A stretch of 64,000 nt of DNA from Desulfomonile tiedjei DSM 6799 (GCF_000266945.1 NC_018025.1:1488001-1552000), one strand, 5' to 3'. Positions 55,034-64,000 are shown, numbered from the stretch's first letter. Numbers and translations are program-made. The notes: generated from the sequence alone by a model not told the origin.

Positions 55034-57991
55034 CTACAGGGATGGAGCGAATCCTTTCCTCAAGGTGTTTTCGCTCACGCTTCTGTCGTGCATGAACTGT
55101 ATGAGGTAATTCGGACCACCAGCTTTATACCCTATCCCGGACATTCGGAATCCCCCGAATGGCTGTCTTCCTACGAGCGCACCCGTAATCTTTCGGTTAA
55201 CATATAAATTTCCCACATCAAAATCGGCTATCACCTTTTGGATATTTTGGGGGCTCCTGGAGAACACTCCCCCGGTAAGGGCATACCGGGAGTCATTAGC
55301 CATACATAAAGCGGATTCCAAGGTGGGTGCTCGTAACAATACCAGCACCGGTCCGAAGATTTCTTCTCTCACGAGTGAAGAGTGAAGGGGAAGATCGGCA
55401 AACAGGTGAGGTCCGATGAAGAACCCGTTTTCCGGGCCTGGTTTGGCAAGGAGAGCATTTCCTTCCTTGATTCCGGTTTCAATGTATTTCTGAATTTTCT
55501 GTGCAGATATTTGATCCACGACAGGACCGAAGAAATTCCAGGGCTTATCCGTAGGACCGATTCGCAGACTGTTCATCGATCGCTGTAATCGCAAGGCGAA
55601 ATCTTCGTACACGGAATCCACCACTATGACTCTGGAGCATGCAGAACATTTCTGTCCCTGATATTCCAAAGCTGAATCGAGTACTCCTCTTACGGCTTCA
55701 TCCAAATCCGCGGTTTCATCGACAATGATTGCATTCTTGCCTCCCGTCTCGGCTATTACTCGCTTCACTCCTTTTTGATGTGGTTCCGTTTTGCCCGCAA
55801 CGCTCACAATGTGAAGCCCCACTTCTCTGGAGCCGGTGAAGGAAACAAAATCTACTTCCGGGTGAGAAACGAGGTACTCTCCGGTTTCACTCCCCGGGCC
55901 CGGAACGAATTGCAGAACCCCTGGAGGCAACCCCACTGTTTTAAAAATCTCGGCAAGATGCCATCCGCATACTGAGCTGAGTCCCGATGGCTTGAAGATC
56001 ACAGTATTTCCGGTAACAAGTGCAGCGGAAACCATGCCGGTCGGAATGGCGATGGGAAAATTCCAGGGTGAAATTACGAGCCCCACGCCAAGGGGTTCGT
56101 AAAAATACAGGTTTTCTTCGCCCGGATAGGCGCCCGGCATGGTCGCTTGGCCGAGTCTTATCATTTCGCGGCCGTAGTATTCCAAATAGTCGATTGCTTC
56201 GGCAATGTCGCCATCTGCATCCTTCCAGGTCTTACCCACTTCAAGAATTTCAAGTGCCGCTAATTTGAACCGCCGTTTTCTCATTTCCGCGGCTGCTCGG
56301 AAGAGATAATCTGCTCGTTCCTGAGGGGAAGTCTTCTTCCACGCGACGAATGCCTCCCGCGCTGAATCGACTGCCTCCCGGGCCTGGTCTCGGTTGGCAC
56401 GGGAGACTCTTCCGACGAGCTGTTCGGGCCGCGCCGGGTTGATGGAGAGCGTGGTTTCATCGGTAAAAATTTCCCGATCCTGGATAATAAGAGGGTAATT
56501 GTTGCCGAGATTCTCTTCAACAGTAGCGAGAGCATCGTACATTGCAGATCGATTCTGAGCTCTTGAAAAGTCCGTCACGGGCTCATTCATGAATCCGACT
56601 GAAGCGGGGGGCTGAACGAAACTCTCATCGAGCTGCGGGGAATGAACCAGTTCAATGCCGGTGTTATCGAAAAACGAACGCTTGAGAAACGACTCGGAAA
56701 ACGTATTCTCCAGGAGTCGTCTTATCAGGAATGCCATGCCTGGAATCAACTCCCCCGTAGGGATGTAAGCCCTGACGCGATACCCCATTTTCTGGACGGC
56801 TTTTCGGACAGGTTCCGCCATTCCGTAAATCATCTGAAATTCCAAAGCGTTTTTCGGAAGACCTGCATCCTCCGCGACTGCCATGGCATAGCTCAGACTT
56901 CTCACATTGTGGCTTGCAAAGGCAGGTCGGATGATATCGATGTTATCCAGGACTACTTTGGTCAGTTGTTCGTAATGAAGATCTGTCTTTTCTTTTTCCA
57001 GAAATACGGGAATCGGCCAGCCTTTCCTCGGATTGACCACGGTTTCGTAATCCCAGTAAGCCCCTTTTACCAGCCGTACCCCAAACCGACGATCATGCTT
57101 GCGAGCCCACTCCGCAAGGTGTGTGAAATCCGCCGCTGTCTCGGGAAGATATGTTTGGAGCACAATTCCGGGATATTCAAAATCCGGATGGTCCAGGAGG
57201 AGGGCTTTGAAGATTTCGATTGTGACATCTTTGAGATAATACTGCTCCATGTCGATGGTGACCGAGACCCCTTGTTCCTGAGCAGCTCTGAATATCGGCG
57301 CAAGATTCTTGCTGGTGCTGAGGATCGAACCGTCCCAATCCACAGGGTCAAGTTGCGAGTAAAAGGAGGTTACCTTGAGCGAGACATCAAGGCGGGGAAT
57401 GGGGCCGCGATCGTCAGCATCCAACAACGGCATGTCCTGCCACGATCTTGCAGCAGGACCCAGCACGTTCATCACTTCCAGGTACCTGTTGACGTAGTGG
57501 CCGGCTTCGTCATCACTAAGCACCTCTTCGCCTACGATATCCAGGCTTGCAGCAAGACCTTGCGTACGAAATGCATGAAGGGTGCTCAATGCGTCCGCTA
57601 CGGTTCTCCCAGCTATGAACTGAGCAGCCAGTGAATCCAGCGCTCGCTTGAGTATTGTGGGAACGACTCGATCCAGGTCTGTTCGCCTGGATAGGCGATC
57701 CACCGCAATCCTCAATTCGGGAGGTATGGCATCCACATCGGAAAAATACTCTTGAAAAAGTTTGTAAACTGCCGAATCGGTCTTCAGGGTCGGCAGAACG
57801 TCCACAAACCTGAGCAACCTGGCTCTGAAGTCTTGATCCTGAATGGCCCAGCCGATAATTTTACCTTTCCATTTTTTCCGGTTGAAAAGAGTCGGGACTT
57901 CATCCCCCATGAACGAGTACATGATCTTCGCTTTTTCAAGGGCAAGTTGCTCCACATGCTCGGAAAAGCTCATAGGCTCGGGACCTTTCAT
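55034..57991 (-). CDS. putA: Bifunctional proline dehydrogenase / glutamate-semialdehyde dehydrogenase (PutA type)
   Basis: Oxidises proline to glutamate in two steps. The N-terminal ~480 residues are the FAD proline dehydrogenase barrel (RLVKGAYWDYE, YIPTGELIPGMAFLIRRLLENT). The C-terminal half is an aldehyde dehydrogenase with SPWNFPIAIPTGM, the Glu region ETGGKNA and the catalytic Cys in GQKCSACSR. 985 aa without the DNA-binding ribbon-helix-helix of E. coli PutA, so it is an enzyme only. A second ATG six codons in has a better ribosome site and may be the true start. Confidence 0.94.
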   Translation of the reverse strand: MKGPEPMSFSEHVEQLALEKAKIMYSFMGDEVPTLFNRKKWKGKIIGWAIQDQDFRARLLRFVDVLPTLKTDSAVYKLFQEYFSDVDAIPPELRIAVDRLSRRTDLDRVVPTILKRALDSLAAQFIAGRTVADALSTLHAFRTQGLAASLDIVGEEVLSDDEAGHYVNRYLEVMNVLGPAARSWQDMPLLDADDRGPIPRLDVSLKVTSFYSQLDPVDWDGSILSTSKNLAPIFRAAQEQGVSVTIDMEQYYLKDVTIEIFKALLLDHPDFEYPGIVLQTYLPETAADFTHLAEWARKHDRRFGVRLVKGAYWDYETVVNPRKGWPIPVFLEKEKTDLHYEQLTKVVLDNIDIIRPAFASHNVRSLSYAMAVAEDAGLPKNALEFQMIYGMAEPVRKAVQKMGYRVRAYIPTGELIPGMAFLIRRLLENTFSESFLKRSFFDNTGIELVHSPQLDESFVQPPASVGFMNEPVTDFSRAQNRSAMYDALATVEENLGNNYPLIIQDREIFTDETTLSINPARPEQLVGRVSRANRDQAREAVDSAREAFVAWKKTSPQERADYLFRAAAEMRKRRFKLAALEILEVGKTWKDADGDIAEAIDYLEYYGREMIRLGQATMPGAYPGEENLYFYEPLGVGLVISPWNFPIAIPTGMVSAALVTGNTVIFKPSGLSSVCGWHLAEIFKTVGLPPGVLQFVPGPGSETGEYLVSHPEVDFVSFTGSREVGLHIVSVAGKTEPHQKGVKRVIAETGGKNAIIVDETADLDEAVRGVLDSALEYQGQKCSACSRVIVVDSVYEDFALRLQRSMNSLRIGPTDKPWNFFGPVVDQISAQKIQKYIETGIKEGNALLAKPGPENGFFIGPHLFADLPLHSSLVREEIFGPVLVLLRAPTLESALCMANDSRYALTGGVFSRSPQNIQKVIADFDVGNLYVNRKITGALVGRQPFGGFRMSGIGYKAGGPNYLIQFMHDRSVSENTLRKGFAPSL

Positions 57992-58224
57992 GGTGTCGTT
58001 GGCATCATTATAGCTGGTTTACGATGTGAACGTTGATAGGGAAATCGAAGGCCGTGCGGTTTCATTAACACGTTGAGAGTGCCCGCTACGCAACTCTCTA
58101 TCGGTAGGAGGAGGGGCGAAGCGACCATGCATCTGCAAGAGTTCTTCGCTTCGCTCCCGATGGCACTCGAAAATAGACAACGTTGTATCAGTTCAATTAT
58201 TCGTGGGAAGAACCCCCGCCCCCT

Positions 58225-58429
58225 ATAGGCGCTAACTTTGTCGCAATTCTTTGTCCCATAGGGACTAAAGAAAATAGCCCGGTAATTCATTGCCGGGAAT
58301 TTGTGTATCAGTCGTCCCTCCAGGACTCGAAAATCATTAGGTTTTTCCTTAACCGGCGATAAATCGCCGGCCTATTGTCAGCTGTTCCTCCGGAACAAAC
58401 GACCAAAAACACGATAAGTTAGCGCCTAT
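58225..58429. repeat. 205-bp inverted-repeat element with internal hairpins
   Basis: ATAGGCGCTAACTTTGTCG (58225-58243) and CGATAAGTTAGCGCCTAT (58412-58429) are inverted ends differing by a one-base indel. Inside are GTCCCATAGGGAC (58253-58265), GCCCGGTAATTCATTGCCGGG, CCGGCGATAAATCGCCGG (58353-58370) and GTTCCTCCGGAAC (58384-58396): two REP-like units in opposite orientation. It fills most of the gap between putA and the acyl-CoA ligase gene (57992-58576). Confidence 0.7.
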
Positions 58430-58576
58430 CCCCCACTCCTTTAGTAAAGGAGGGTAGGGGGATTTAGAAAGTCAGAGGTATCATGATCGCAGGAGAAGCT
58501 TCTCGCTACCCCACGCAACGTTAACTAATGCTGAGACCGGGGCAAGGTATGCATCCGGTTTTCTCGGGTTCTCAAC

Positions 58577-60244
58577 TTATTTTATGCCTTCCGCAACGCG
58601 CTTCTTGATTACTTTCTTATCCAATTTTCCGACGCTGGTTTTAGGGATTTGATCCACGATAACAAAGTTATCAGGTATCCCCCACTTGGAAACAGAGCCA
58701 TCGTCCACGAACTTCTGGAGAAAGCTTTTGAGACTGTCCCCGGAAAGCGTGTCCTTAAAATCAGGTTTGGGAACCACCATGGCAAGGGGACGCTCGCCCC
58801 ATTTTTCATCAGGTATTCCTACCACCGCGACTTCGGAAACCGCTTCGTGCTGGCTTATAAGACTCTCAAGGTACAGAGATGAAATCCATTCACCACCGGT
58901 TTTGATTACATCCTTCAGTCGATCCGTGATCTGAAGATAACCGGATGGGTCCACATTCGCGATGTCGCCGGTATGAAGCCAGCCGCCGCCCCAGAGTTCT
59001 TCCGATTTCTCGGGTTCCTTGAAGTAACCCTGAGTGAGCCACGGCGCTCGAACCACTATTTCGCCGGGTGTGCGCCCGTCTTTGGGGACTTCTTTTTCGC
59101 TCACCACGTCTTGCACCCTGATATTCACGAGAGGAACCGGCAAGCCGGTTTTCGTTCTGATGTCCAACTGCCTTTCCATGTCCCAGTCAACCATGTGGGA
59201 CTGCACTGTTGCAAGTGTGAGAAGCGGGCATGTTTCCGACATTCCGTACCCGGTGTAGATCTGGATGCCTCGTTCAAGGGCCAATTTTGCCAATCCCCTC
59301 GGAAGGGCGGAGCCGCCGATGATCACTTTCCATCCGTTGAGGTCGACATCTTTGGCCGCAGGTGATGTCAGAATCATGTGCAGGATGGTCGGTACGCAGT
59401 GAGAGAATGTAACTTTCTCGGTTTGAAGAAGTTTGAGGAGCATGGCAGGCTCATAGCGTCCCGGATACACGTGCTTGGCTCCGAGCACTGTTGCCACGAA
59501 TGGAACACCCCACGCGTGCACGTGAAACATGGGTGTTATCGGCATGTAGATGTCCGCGGACTGAAATCGTCCCGGTCCGCTGAACCCTGATAACGAAATT
59601 GCCATACCCAGCGTATGGAGAACCAGTTGTCGGTGGCTGTAATACACGCCCTTGGGATCGCCGGTGGTTCCTGTCGTATAAAACGTGGTTGCCTTGGCAT
59701 TCTCGTCAAATTCCGGGAAATCGAACGAATCCACTGCTTGCGTCAGCATTTCTTCGTACTCGGCCGCGAGGGGCACGGATGTGGCGGGTTTTTCCGGGCC
59801 CTCTTTCAGGAGAATATATGTCTCTACCGTTTTGAGATGTGGACGAATGGCATCGATTATGGGCAAGAAGTCTTCATGTACCAACACTACTTTGTCTTCG
59901 GCATGATTCATGGTGAACAGGATCTGCTCGGGGGAAAGCCTGATGTTCACGGTGTGGAGAACGGCGCCGATCATGGGAATCGCGAAGAACGATTCCAGGT
60001 AGCGATGAGAATCCCAATCCAGTACGGCAACTGTGTCTCCCGGTTTGACACCCATGGATGTCAATGCCGAAGCGAGACGGTTAATCCGAGCGTACAGGTC
60101 CTTGTACGTATAACGCAGGGAATCGCGATACACAATTTCCTGATCGGGATTGTATATTATGGGTGTGTGAAGTAGCTGCTTGAGCAACAACGGATACGAG
60201 TACGCCGAAGGCGACTGGGTAACCAAACGCACTTGCTTGTCCAT
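58577..60244 (-). CDS. Long-chain fatty-acid--CoA ligase (AMP-binding family)
   Basis: 555 aa. Family marks: FYTTGTTGDPKGVYYSHRQ (P-loop), YGMSETCPLLTLA, LHTGDIANVD, LKDVIKTGGEWIS and the C-terminal lysine region TSVGKLDKK. Likely activates fatty acids for degradation or lipid synthesis. The start is set at 60244, preceded by AGGAGGT 4-5 bases away; the longer frame upstream is not conserved-looking. Its exact substrate is not known. Confidence 0.9.
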   Translation of the reverse strand: MDKQVRLVTQSPSAYSYPLLLKQLLHTPIIYNPDQEIVYRDSLRYTYKDLYARINRLASALTSMGVKPGDTVAVLDWDSHRYLESFFAIPMIGAVLHTVNIRLSPEQILFTMNHAEDKVVLVHEDFLPIIDAIRPHLKTVETYILLKEGPEKPATSVPLAAEYEEMLTQAVDSFDFPEFDENAKATTFYTTGTTGDPKGVYYSHRQLVLHTLGMAISLSGFSGPGRFQSADIYMPITPMFHVHAWGVPFVATVLGAKHVYPGRYEPAMLLKLLQTEKVTFSHCVPTILHMILTSPAAKDVDLNGWKVIIGGSALPRGLAKLALERGIQIYTGYGMSETCPLLTLATVQSHMVDWDMERQLDIRTKTGLPVPLVNIRVQDVVSEKEVPKDGRTPGEIVVRAPWLTQGYFKEPEKSEELWGGGWLHTGDIANVDPSGYLQITDRLKDVIKTGGEWISSLYLESLISQHEAVSEVAVVGIPDEKWGERPLAMVVPKPDFKDTLSGDSLKSFLQKFVDDGSVSKWGIPDNFVIVDQIPKTSVGKLDKKVIKKRVAEGIK

Positions 60245-60785
60245 AATACCTCCTGAAAACGCGTGATTTTTATTTCTCTTGGGCTTCTGAAAATCGGCAG
60301 AGTCATGGATCCGAGAAAACAGAGCGTAAACGGAATTCCTGCATTGGTCAAGCGGCTTTTTTATTTGAAGATTGTGCATACTAAGAATGTTACGAACATA
60401 ACGAGCAAAATAATTCCTGTCGGTAATCTAAAGCCGATCGACAACCCTTCACTACCCGAAAACGGGGAATTGGGGATGCCTGTCTCCCGCGCAAGCAGAA
60501 TGGGCTGCAAATATGAAAGTTTGCAATCGTGTTGCACAGAACGGGCTGATTTCAAAACCTATGTCCCAGAGCACATAAATTGTATGGCGCGTTTTCAAGC
60601 TCTTACCCGCGACAATGAATACCTGTTTTATGTCGGCAATTGCTCTTGACTTTCGCTGAATCCCAATTTAGTCTGATACTGTTAAGCTAAATACAATTTC
60701 GTTTCTTGTTCACAAAAAAAGAATGTTTCGCGTAAACAATTCGAATAAGCCGGACCAATGCGGATTTCTGTGAGAGGTACGAACG
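60245..60785. other. Intergenic region with a possible promoter
   Basis: About 540 bases between divergent genes. TTGACT at 60646-60651 has only a poor -10 (TAGTCT) at the right spacing, so a promoter for the downstream gene is possible but weak. The GAGAGG site at 60774 serves the DUF4347 gene. Nothing else is recognised. Confidence 0.35.
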
Positions 60786-61982
60786 ATGTCTGAGTCGAAA
60801 CGCAGTACACACGCCTCGATATATGCACGAGAGATGATTCTGGAAGCGCTTGAGGACAGAATCGTTTTGGATGGCGCAGTGGATCGAAACGCAGATGATT
60901 ACGCAGACGCGGTTCTGGTTTCGGATCAGGCATTGGATCAAGGGCAGGGAGAAGTTGTTGCCGTTCTCGAGGACTACTGTGACGGCAATTGGCACTTCGT
61001 GAACGGATGGTGGTTTGCTTACCAGAACGGCTTTAATCTTTGGTACTATGACAGCCTCCACTATTACGCACAGGATGCAGCCACCTCGAGGTGGTTATGG
61101 TTCGATGCGGTCATTGATAATCAGTGGGAATATTATCAAACCTGGGAGTATGATTCTGCGATTGCATATTGGTACTACAACGATTGGAATGGTACCTATT
61201 ATCATCAGAATGATGCACATCGTTATTATCACGATCATATCACCGGAATATGGTGGCAATACAACGCATATACGGGTGCATGGAATCCGGATGCCACGAC
61301 ACAGTTCGCGTACGGTCAGGAAACGCAGTACTGGAGCAACGGTGACACCGATCTGCATTGCTGGTTAACGAATGACGGCACTACACTCCTTGACTGGTGG
61401 ATTTTTAACGCCGGTTCTGATGGCCAGTGGAGTGGAGGTGCACTCAATGTAGTTTTGGTTGATTACACGGATTTCTTCGAGTGTGTCGAGCAATATACCA
61501 AGACCGATGTAATCGTTATTGAGTACGACTTGACTAACGACGGTTTTGCTACGGTTGTTGACGGACTGAGAATTCTGTCGGATTATTATGATACTCAGAT
61601 ATCCAATCTTGCTGTCATGAGTCACGGCAACAGCACGGGGATGTATTTCGGTGAATGGATAAGTTCATCAAACTATAACAACTACTACAACGATTTCCTG
61701 GAACTAAATGCATATATGGTAGATAATGGGCAGATCATGCTCTATCATTGTCAAGTAGGCGCCGCATCGACCATGCTCGGCAAAATTGCGGTCTGGACGA
61801 GCACGGATGTGTTCGCAAATCTTGGGGATCAATGGTATTACTGGACTTGGTATTCCTCACCATATGAAGAAACGGATGGGATTTGGAATCACAATTATTA
61901 TCAGGTGCATCTCGGTGAGTATCTTTTCGAATATAGGTCCGATCGATACGCCACGTATAATATGTTGTTCAATTTTGCGTGA
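60786..61982 (+). CDS. LEPR-motif, Trp/Tyr-rich protein with DUF4347 domain
   Basis: 398 aa in three parts. Residues 19-31 (LEALEDRIVLDGA) are a LEPR-XLL-type motif, the N-terminal tag of many large surface proteins. Residues 63-166 are about one-third aromatic by my count (13 Trp, 18 Tyr, 4 Phe), with repeated W/Y-rich turns such as NWH...GWWFAY, WYYDS, YWYYNDWNGTYYH and GIWWQYN. Residues 220-345 match the DUF4347 layout: LAVMSHGNSTGMYFGE (His280) and MLYHCQVGAASTMLGKIA (Cys322), the His/Cys arrangement of clan-CD-like proteases. No signal peptide is visible. Alone in its strand. Confidence 0.75.
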   Translation: MSESKRSTHASIYAREMILEALEDRIVLDGAVDRNADDYADAVLVSDQALDQGQGEVVAVLEDYCDGNWHFVNGWWFAYQNGFNLWYYDSLHYYAQDAATSRWLWFDAVIDNQWEYYQTWEYDSAIAYWYYNDWNGTYYHQNDAHRYYHDHITGIWWQYNAYTGAWNPDATTQFAYGQETQYWSNGDTDLHCWLTNDGTTLLDWWIFNAGSDGQWSGGALNVVLVDYTDFFECVEQYTKTDVIVIEYDLTNDGFATVVDGLRILSDYYDTQISNLAVMSHGNSTGMYFGEWISSSNYNNYYNDFLELNAYMVDNGQIMLYHCQVGAASTMLGKIAVWTSTDVFANLGDQWYYWTWYSSPYEETDGIWNHNYYQVHLGEYLFEYRSDRYATYNMLFNFA

Positions 61983-62178
61983 AGTTAGCTTTTTCTCAAT
62001 TCTAAATGCGTGTGTCCGGTAGTCGACATTTTCGCAAGATCAAAATGAGACCTACCTGTCTCAAGAGGGATACTTTGCTCGATGAGAGTCTCCCTGAAAG
62101 TTCGGTATAAGGATCATACTGGCCAGCTTTGGCATAGAATGAGGATGAGAACAGCAAACAACAAGACTGTTCACACCC

Positions 62179-62207
62179 TTGACAATATATACCCTATGAG
62201 GTATTTT
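62179..62207 (+). promoter_or_regulatory. Promoter and operator of the higBA pair
   Basis: TTGACA (62179-62184), a 17-base spacer and TATTTT (62202-62207). An inverted repeat ATACC-CTATGA-GGTAT (62189-62204) overlaps the spacer and -10, a sensible place for HigA autorepression. The predicted transcription start falls on the toxin's GTG (62212), so the message may be leaderless. Confidence 0.6.
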
Positions 62208-62211
62208 ATCC

Positions 62212-62580
62212 GTGACATGGGAAGTTGAATTCACAGACGAATTCGGCGAATGGTGGGAAAGGCTCACTGACGGAGAGCAAGAATCAGTGGACGCTGGCGT
62301 GCAGCTTTTGGAGGAGTATGGTCCAAGGCTTCGGTTTCCTTACTCCAGCGGCATCAATGGGTCAAGATATGGCCGCATGCGAGAATTACGTATCCAATAT
62401 GCTGGCGATCCCTACCGTGTGCTTTACATCTTTGACCCGCGTCGAGTCGCTCTTTTGCTGATCGGCGGAGACAAGACGGGTGACGATCGCTGGTACGAAA
62501 AGTTTGTGCTTATCGCTGACCGGCTTTATGCCGAACATCTGGAGACATTAGAGAAAGAGGAAAGGGAAGATGGCTCGTAA
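62212..62580 (+). CDS. higB: HigB-like (RelE-superfamily, Gp49-type) toxin
   Basis: 122 aa with WEVEFTDEFGEWWERL at the start, a RMRELRIQYAGDPYRVLYIFDPRR core and LLLIGGDKTGDDRWYEKF, the pattern of phage-derived Gp49/HigB toxins that cut mRNA on the ribosome. The start is GTG, with almost no leader. The antitoxin gene follows with an 11-base overlap, in the toxin-first order typical of higBA. Confidence 0.88.
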   Translation: MTWEVEFTDEFGEWWERLTDGEQESVDAGVQLLEEYGPRLRFPYSSGINGSRYGRMRELRIQYAGDPYRVLYIFDPRRVALLLIGGDKTGDDRWYEKFVLIADRLYAEHLETLEKEEREDGS

Positions 62581-62986
62581 GTTTGCCGAACTAAGAGCAA
62601 AGATGTCTGACGAATCAAGGGCTCGGGCTCATGCGCTCTATCAAAAGATGGCTGCCGAAATGGCACTCCATGAGTTGAGACGCGCTCGGGGGATTTCCCA
62701 GGAGGAGCTTGCGAAGGCCTTGCGCATCAAACAACCCAATGTAGCCAAGATGGAAAAACGTGCCGATATCTATATCTCAACGCTCCGAGCGACGATTGAA
62801 GCGATGGGAGGAACTCTCGACATTGTGGCTAATTTCCCTGAAGGCAAAGTGAAGATTAAGAATTTCTCGTCTATCGGCGAGGAGGAGAATCGAGAGGCAA
62901 AGGATAAGAGGGGGAAGAGACGATCTTCAGCAGAAATTTGTGCTGCAATGGCTCCGACAACCAATTCTACTCTCCCAGACAGATGA
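62570..62986 (+). CDS. higA: HigA-like XRE-family antitoxin
   Basis: 138 aa. After an N-terminal extension (MARKFAELRAKMSDE) comes the Xre helix-turn-helix: ARGISQEELAKALRIKQPNVAKMEKR, then ISTLRATIEAMGG and EGKVKIKNFSSI. The family usually ends near there, about residue 105; a basic tail of about 30 residues (REAKDKRGKRRSS...) is extra and could be a mutational read-on. A GGAAAGG site lies just before the ATG. It neutralises HigB and represses the operon. Confidence 0.87.
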   Translation: MARKFAELRAKMSDESRARAHALYQKMAAEMALHELRRARGISQEELAKALRIKQPNVAKMEKRADIYISTLRATIEAMGGTLDIVANFPEGKVKIKNFSSIGEEENREAKDKRGKRRSSAEICAAMAPTTNSTLPDR

Positions 62987-63149
62987 TGAAAATTGAACGA
63001 TGCAAAACAGGAAGGAGCGACTCAAACTACTGTCACTGTATGGACCGGACTTGAAAGAAGCCCTAAATTCTTCTCAGAAGAGGGCTGACTTTCCGGAAGT
63101 AGTTGATTGATATTGTCTACGTGATTCTCAGAATTGTTGACAATACTTC

Positions 63150-63998
63150 TTAGCCCGCAAATTTTCGCTCGAGCCGTATCACTTCGCTTTCTTGCCTGAT
63201 TCTCCGTAATTCAGGAGTGAGTCTGAAAAACCAGTCCAGAATTTCCGGATCGAACTGCCTGCCTCTTTCCTCGCGCATTATTTCGAGCGCTTCTTCTTCC
63301 GAGTAGGCCTCTCTGTAAGGCCGCTTTGACATAAGTGCGTCATATACTTCGACGATGGCTGTTATGCGGGCTGATTCAGGGATTTCTTCTCCGGCCAGTC
63401 CCTTTGGATATCCGGAGCCGTCCCAACGCTCGTGATGATGGAGAGCGATTTCTTTTGCCATATCCAGCATTTCTATTTGCGTTCCATGAAGGAACTCGGC
63501 GCCGGATTCTGTATGCTTCTTGATCTCTTCAAATTCCTGCGTTGTCAATTTTCCCGGTTTCAGGAGTATTTCTCTCGAGACCGCAAGCTTACCCACATCG
63601 TGCATCATGGCCGCAATTTGAATATCATACACTTTCTGGGCGGTCCAGCCGATGGAATCCGCAAGAGCGCCGGCATAGAGACCCACTCTACGGACATGCA
63701 TCTCAGATTCTCCCGTGAAGGAAGAGAGAGCGGCCATCAACCGGGAGACCGTCTTCTCTTCGCGCAACCGGATTGCCGTAATCCGTTGCTTTGCATGTTC
63801 CGCAAGATTTCGTTCATACTCTTGACTCATTAATTGCATATCGCGGCGTTCAAGAGCGCTTGCTACATTTATGAGAATCTCGTTTCTTTCAAAGGGCTTG
63901 ATCACGTACCCATAAGCACCCAATTCCAGCGCAGTAATTCCCGTCTTCCGATCGTCAACGGCTGTCACCATGACCACAGCGACATCGCGAAATTTGGT
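63150..63998 (-). CDS. Response regulator with HD-GYP domain (partial, N-terminus outside window)
   Basis: The last part of the receiver domain is present (AVVMVTAVDD, then GAYGYVIKPFERNEIL with the conserved Thr and Lys), a coiled linker (RDMQLMSQEYERNLAEHAKQRI), and a HD-GYP phosphodiesterase domain with MMHDVGKL, HHHERWDGSGYPKGLAGEEIP and VYDALMSKRPYR. It should break down cyclic di-GMP in response to a sensor kinase. The phosphorylated Asp lies beyond the window edge; the frame is open to base 63998. Confidence 0.92.
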   Translation of the reverse strand, partial: TKFRDVAVVMVTAVDDRKTGITALELGAYGYVIKPFERNEILINVASALERRDMQLMSQEYERNLAEHAKQRITAIRLREEKTVSRLMAALSSFTGESEMHVRRVGLYAGALADSIGWTAQKVYDIQIAAMMHDVGKLAVSREILLKPGKLTTQEFEEIKKHTESGAEFLHGTQIEMLDMAKEIALHHHERWDGSGYPKGLAGEEIPESARITAIVEVYDALMSKRPYREAYSEEEALEIMREERGRQFDPEILDWFFRLTPELRRIRQESEVIRLERKFAG

Positions 63999-64000
63999 CC

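Noticed and set aside
56642-57634. 330-codon open frame antisense to putA
   Set aside because: It mirrors the codon bias of putA, has no ribosome site and gives no recognisable protein; putA is certain.
1-64000. CRISPR array, rRNA or tRNA genes, prophage module
   Set aside because: No regularly spaced direct repeats, no rRNA-like stretch, no convincing tRNA fold and no phage structural genes were seen on either strand.

Overview
The window reads as chromosomal DNA of an anaerobic Gram-negative bacterium, most likely a deltaproteobacterium (Desulfobacterota; a Desulfomonile-like organism is my best guess from overall flavour, not a proof). Support: an oxygen-independent class III ribonucleotide reductase with its activase, a tRNA synthetase set with a probable non-discriminating AspRS, a solitary TrpB2-type tryptophan synthase beta chain, a MetX/MetW pair, PutA, several acyl-CoA synthetases, lipoproteins and an outer-membrane beta-barrel candidate.

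Layout. 1-1944: rpsR end, rplI, dnaB (plus strand). 2432-7383 (minus): hisS-aspS-HMGL/Cache operon. 7813-13839 (minus): sugar nucleotide genes (phosphohexomutase, mannose-1-P guanylyltransferase, UDP-glucose pyrophosphorylase) around a Rieske/FAD reductase. 13987-18542 (minus): a small Cys-rich protein, trpB2, metG, a lipoprotein. 19498-26996 (plus): small zinc-finger protein, M3-type peptidase, metX-metW, a STAS protein with tandem helical repeats, a MaoC-like protein, an acyl-CoA synthetase. 27258-31382 (minus): sugar ABC importer operon. 31993-35800 (minus): nrdD, glutaredoxin-like gene, nrdG and a small gene. 37753-41725: fusA-like EF-G, small membrane protein, NYN nuclease, pgeF. 41810-43271: an IS110-family element inside a short inverted-repeat element. 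43369-51909: suhB, xseA, OMP, membrane proteins, a CobO-like pseudoenzyme and a DsrE-like protein. 52100-57991: ArsA-like ATPase pair, two small unknown genes, putA. 58577-64000: fatty-acyl-CoA ligase, a LEPR/Trp-Tyr-rich/DUF4347 surface-type protein, a HigBA toxin-antitoxin pair and a truncated HD-GYP response regulator.

The intergenic DNA is unusually rich in short repeats. I see at least five families: a TATAG-CAGT-GCCAAAA inverted-repeat element (1945, 31430, 41810, fragment near 54976), an 85-bp triple-hairpin cassette (31579, 37597), a 156-bp element with ATACCAATGCGC ends (9241, 27021, opposite orientation), a 205-bp element with ATAGGCGCTAACTT ends (58225), and a 104-bp CCCGCGTAGG element (7540). 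A 24-bp hairpin is also shared between 33108 and 49744.

Most promising leads: the structured leader of the IS110 transposase (candidate bridge RNA), the Trp/Tyr-rich DUF4347 protein, the CobO-like protein that lost both nucleotide-binding motifs, the enzyme-Cache fusion, and the divergent small-gene pair at 54182-54865. No CRISPR array, tRNA or rRNA gene was found.
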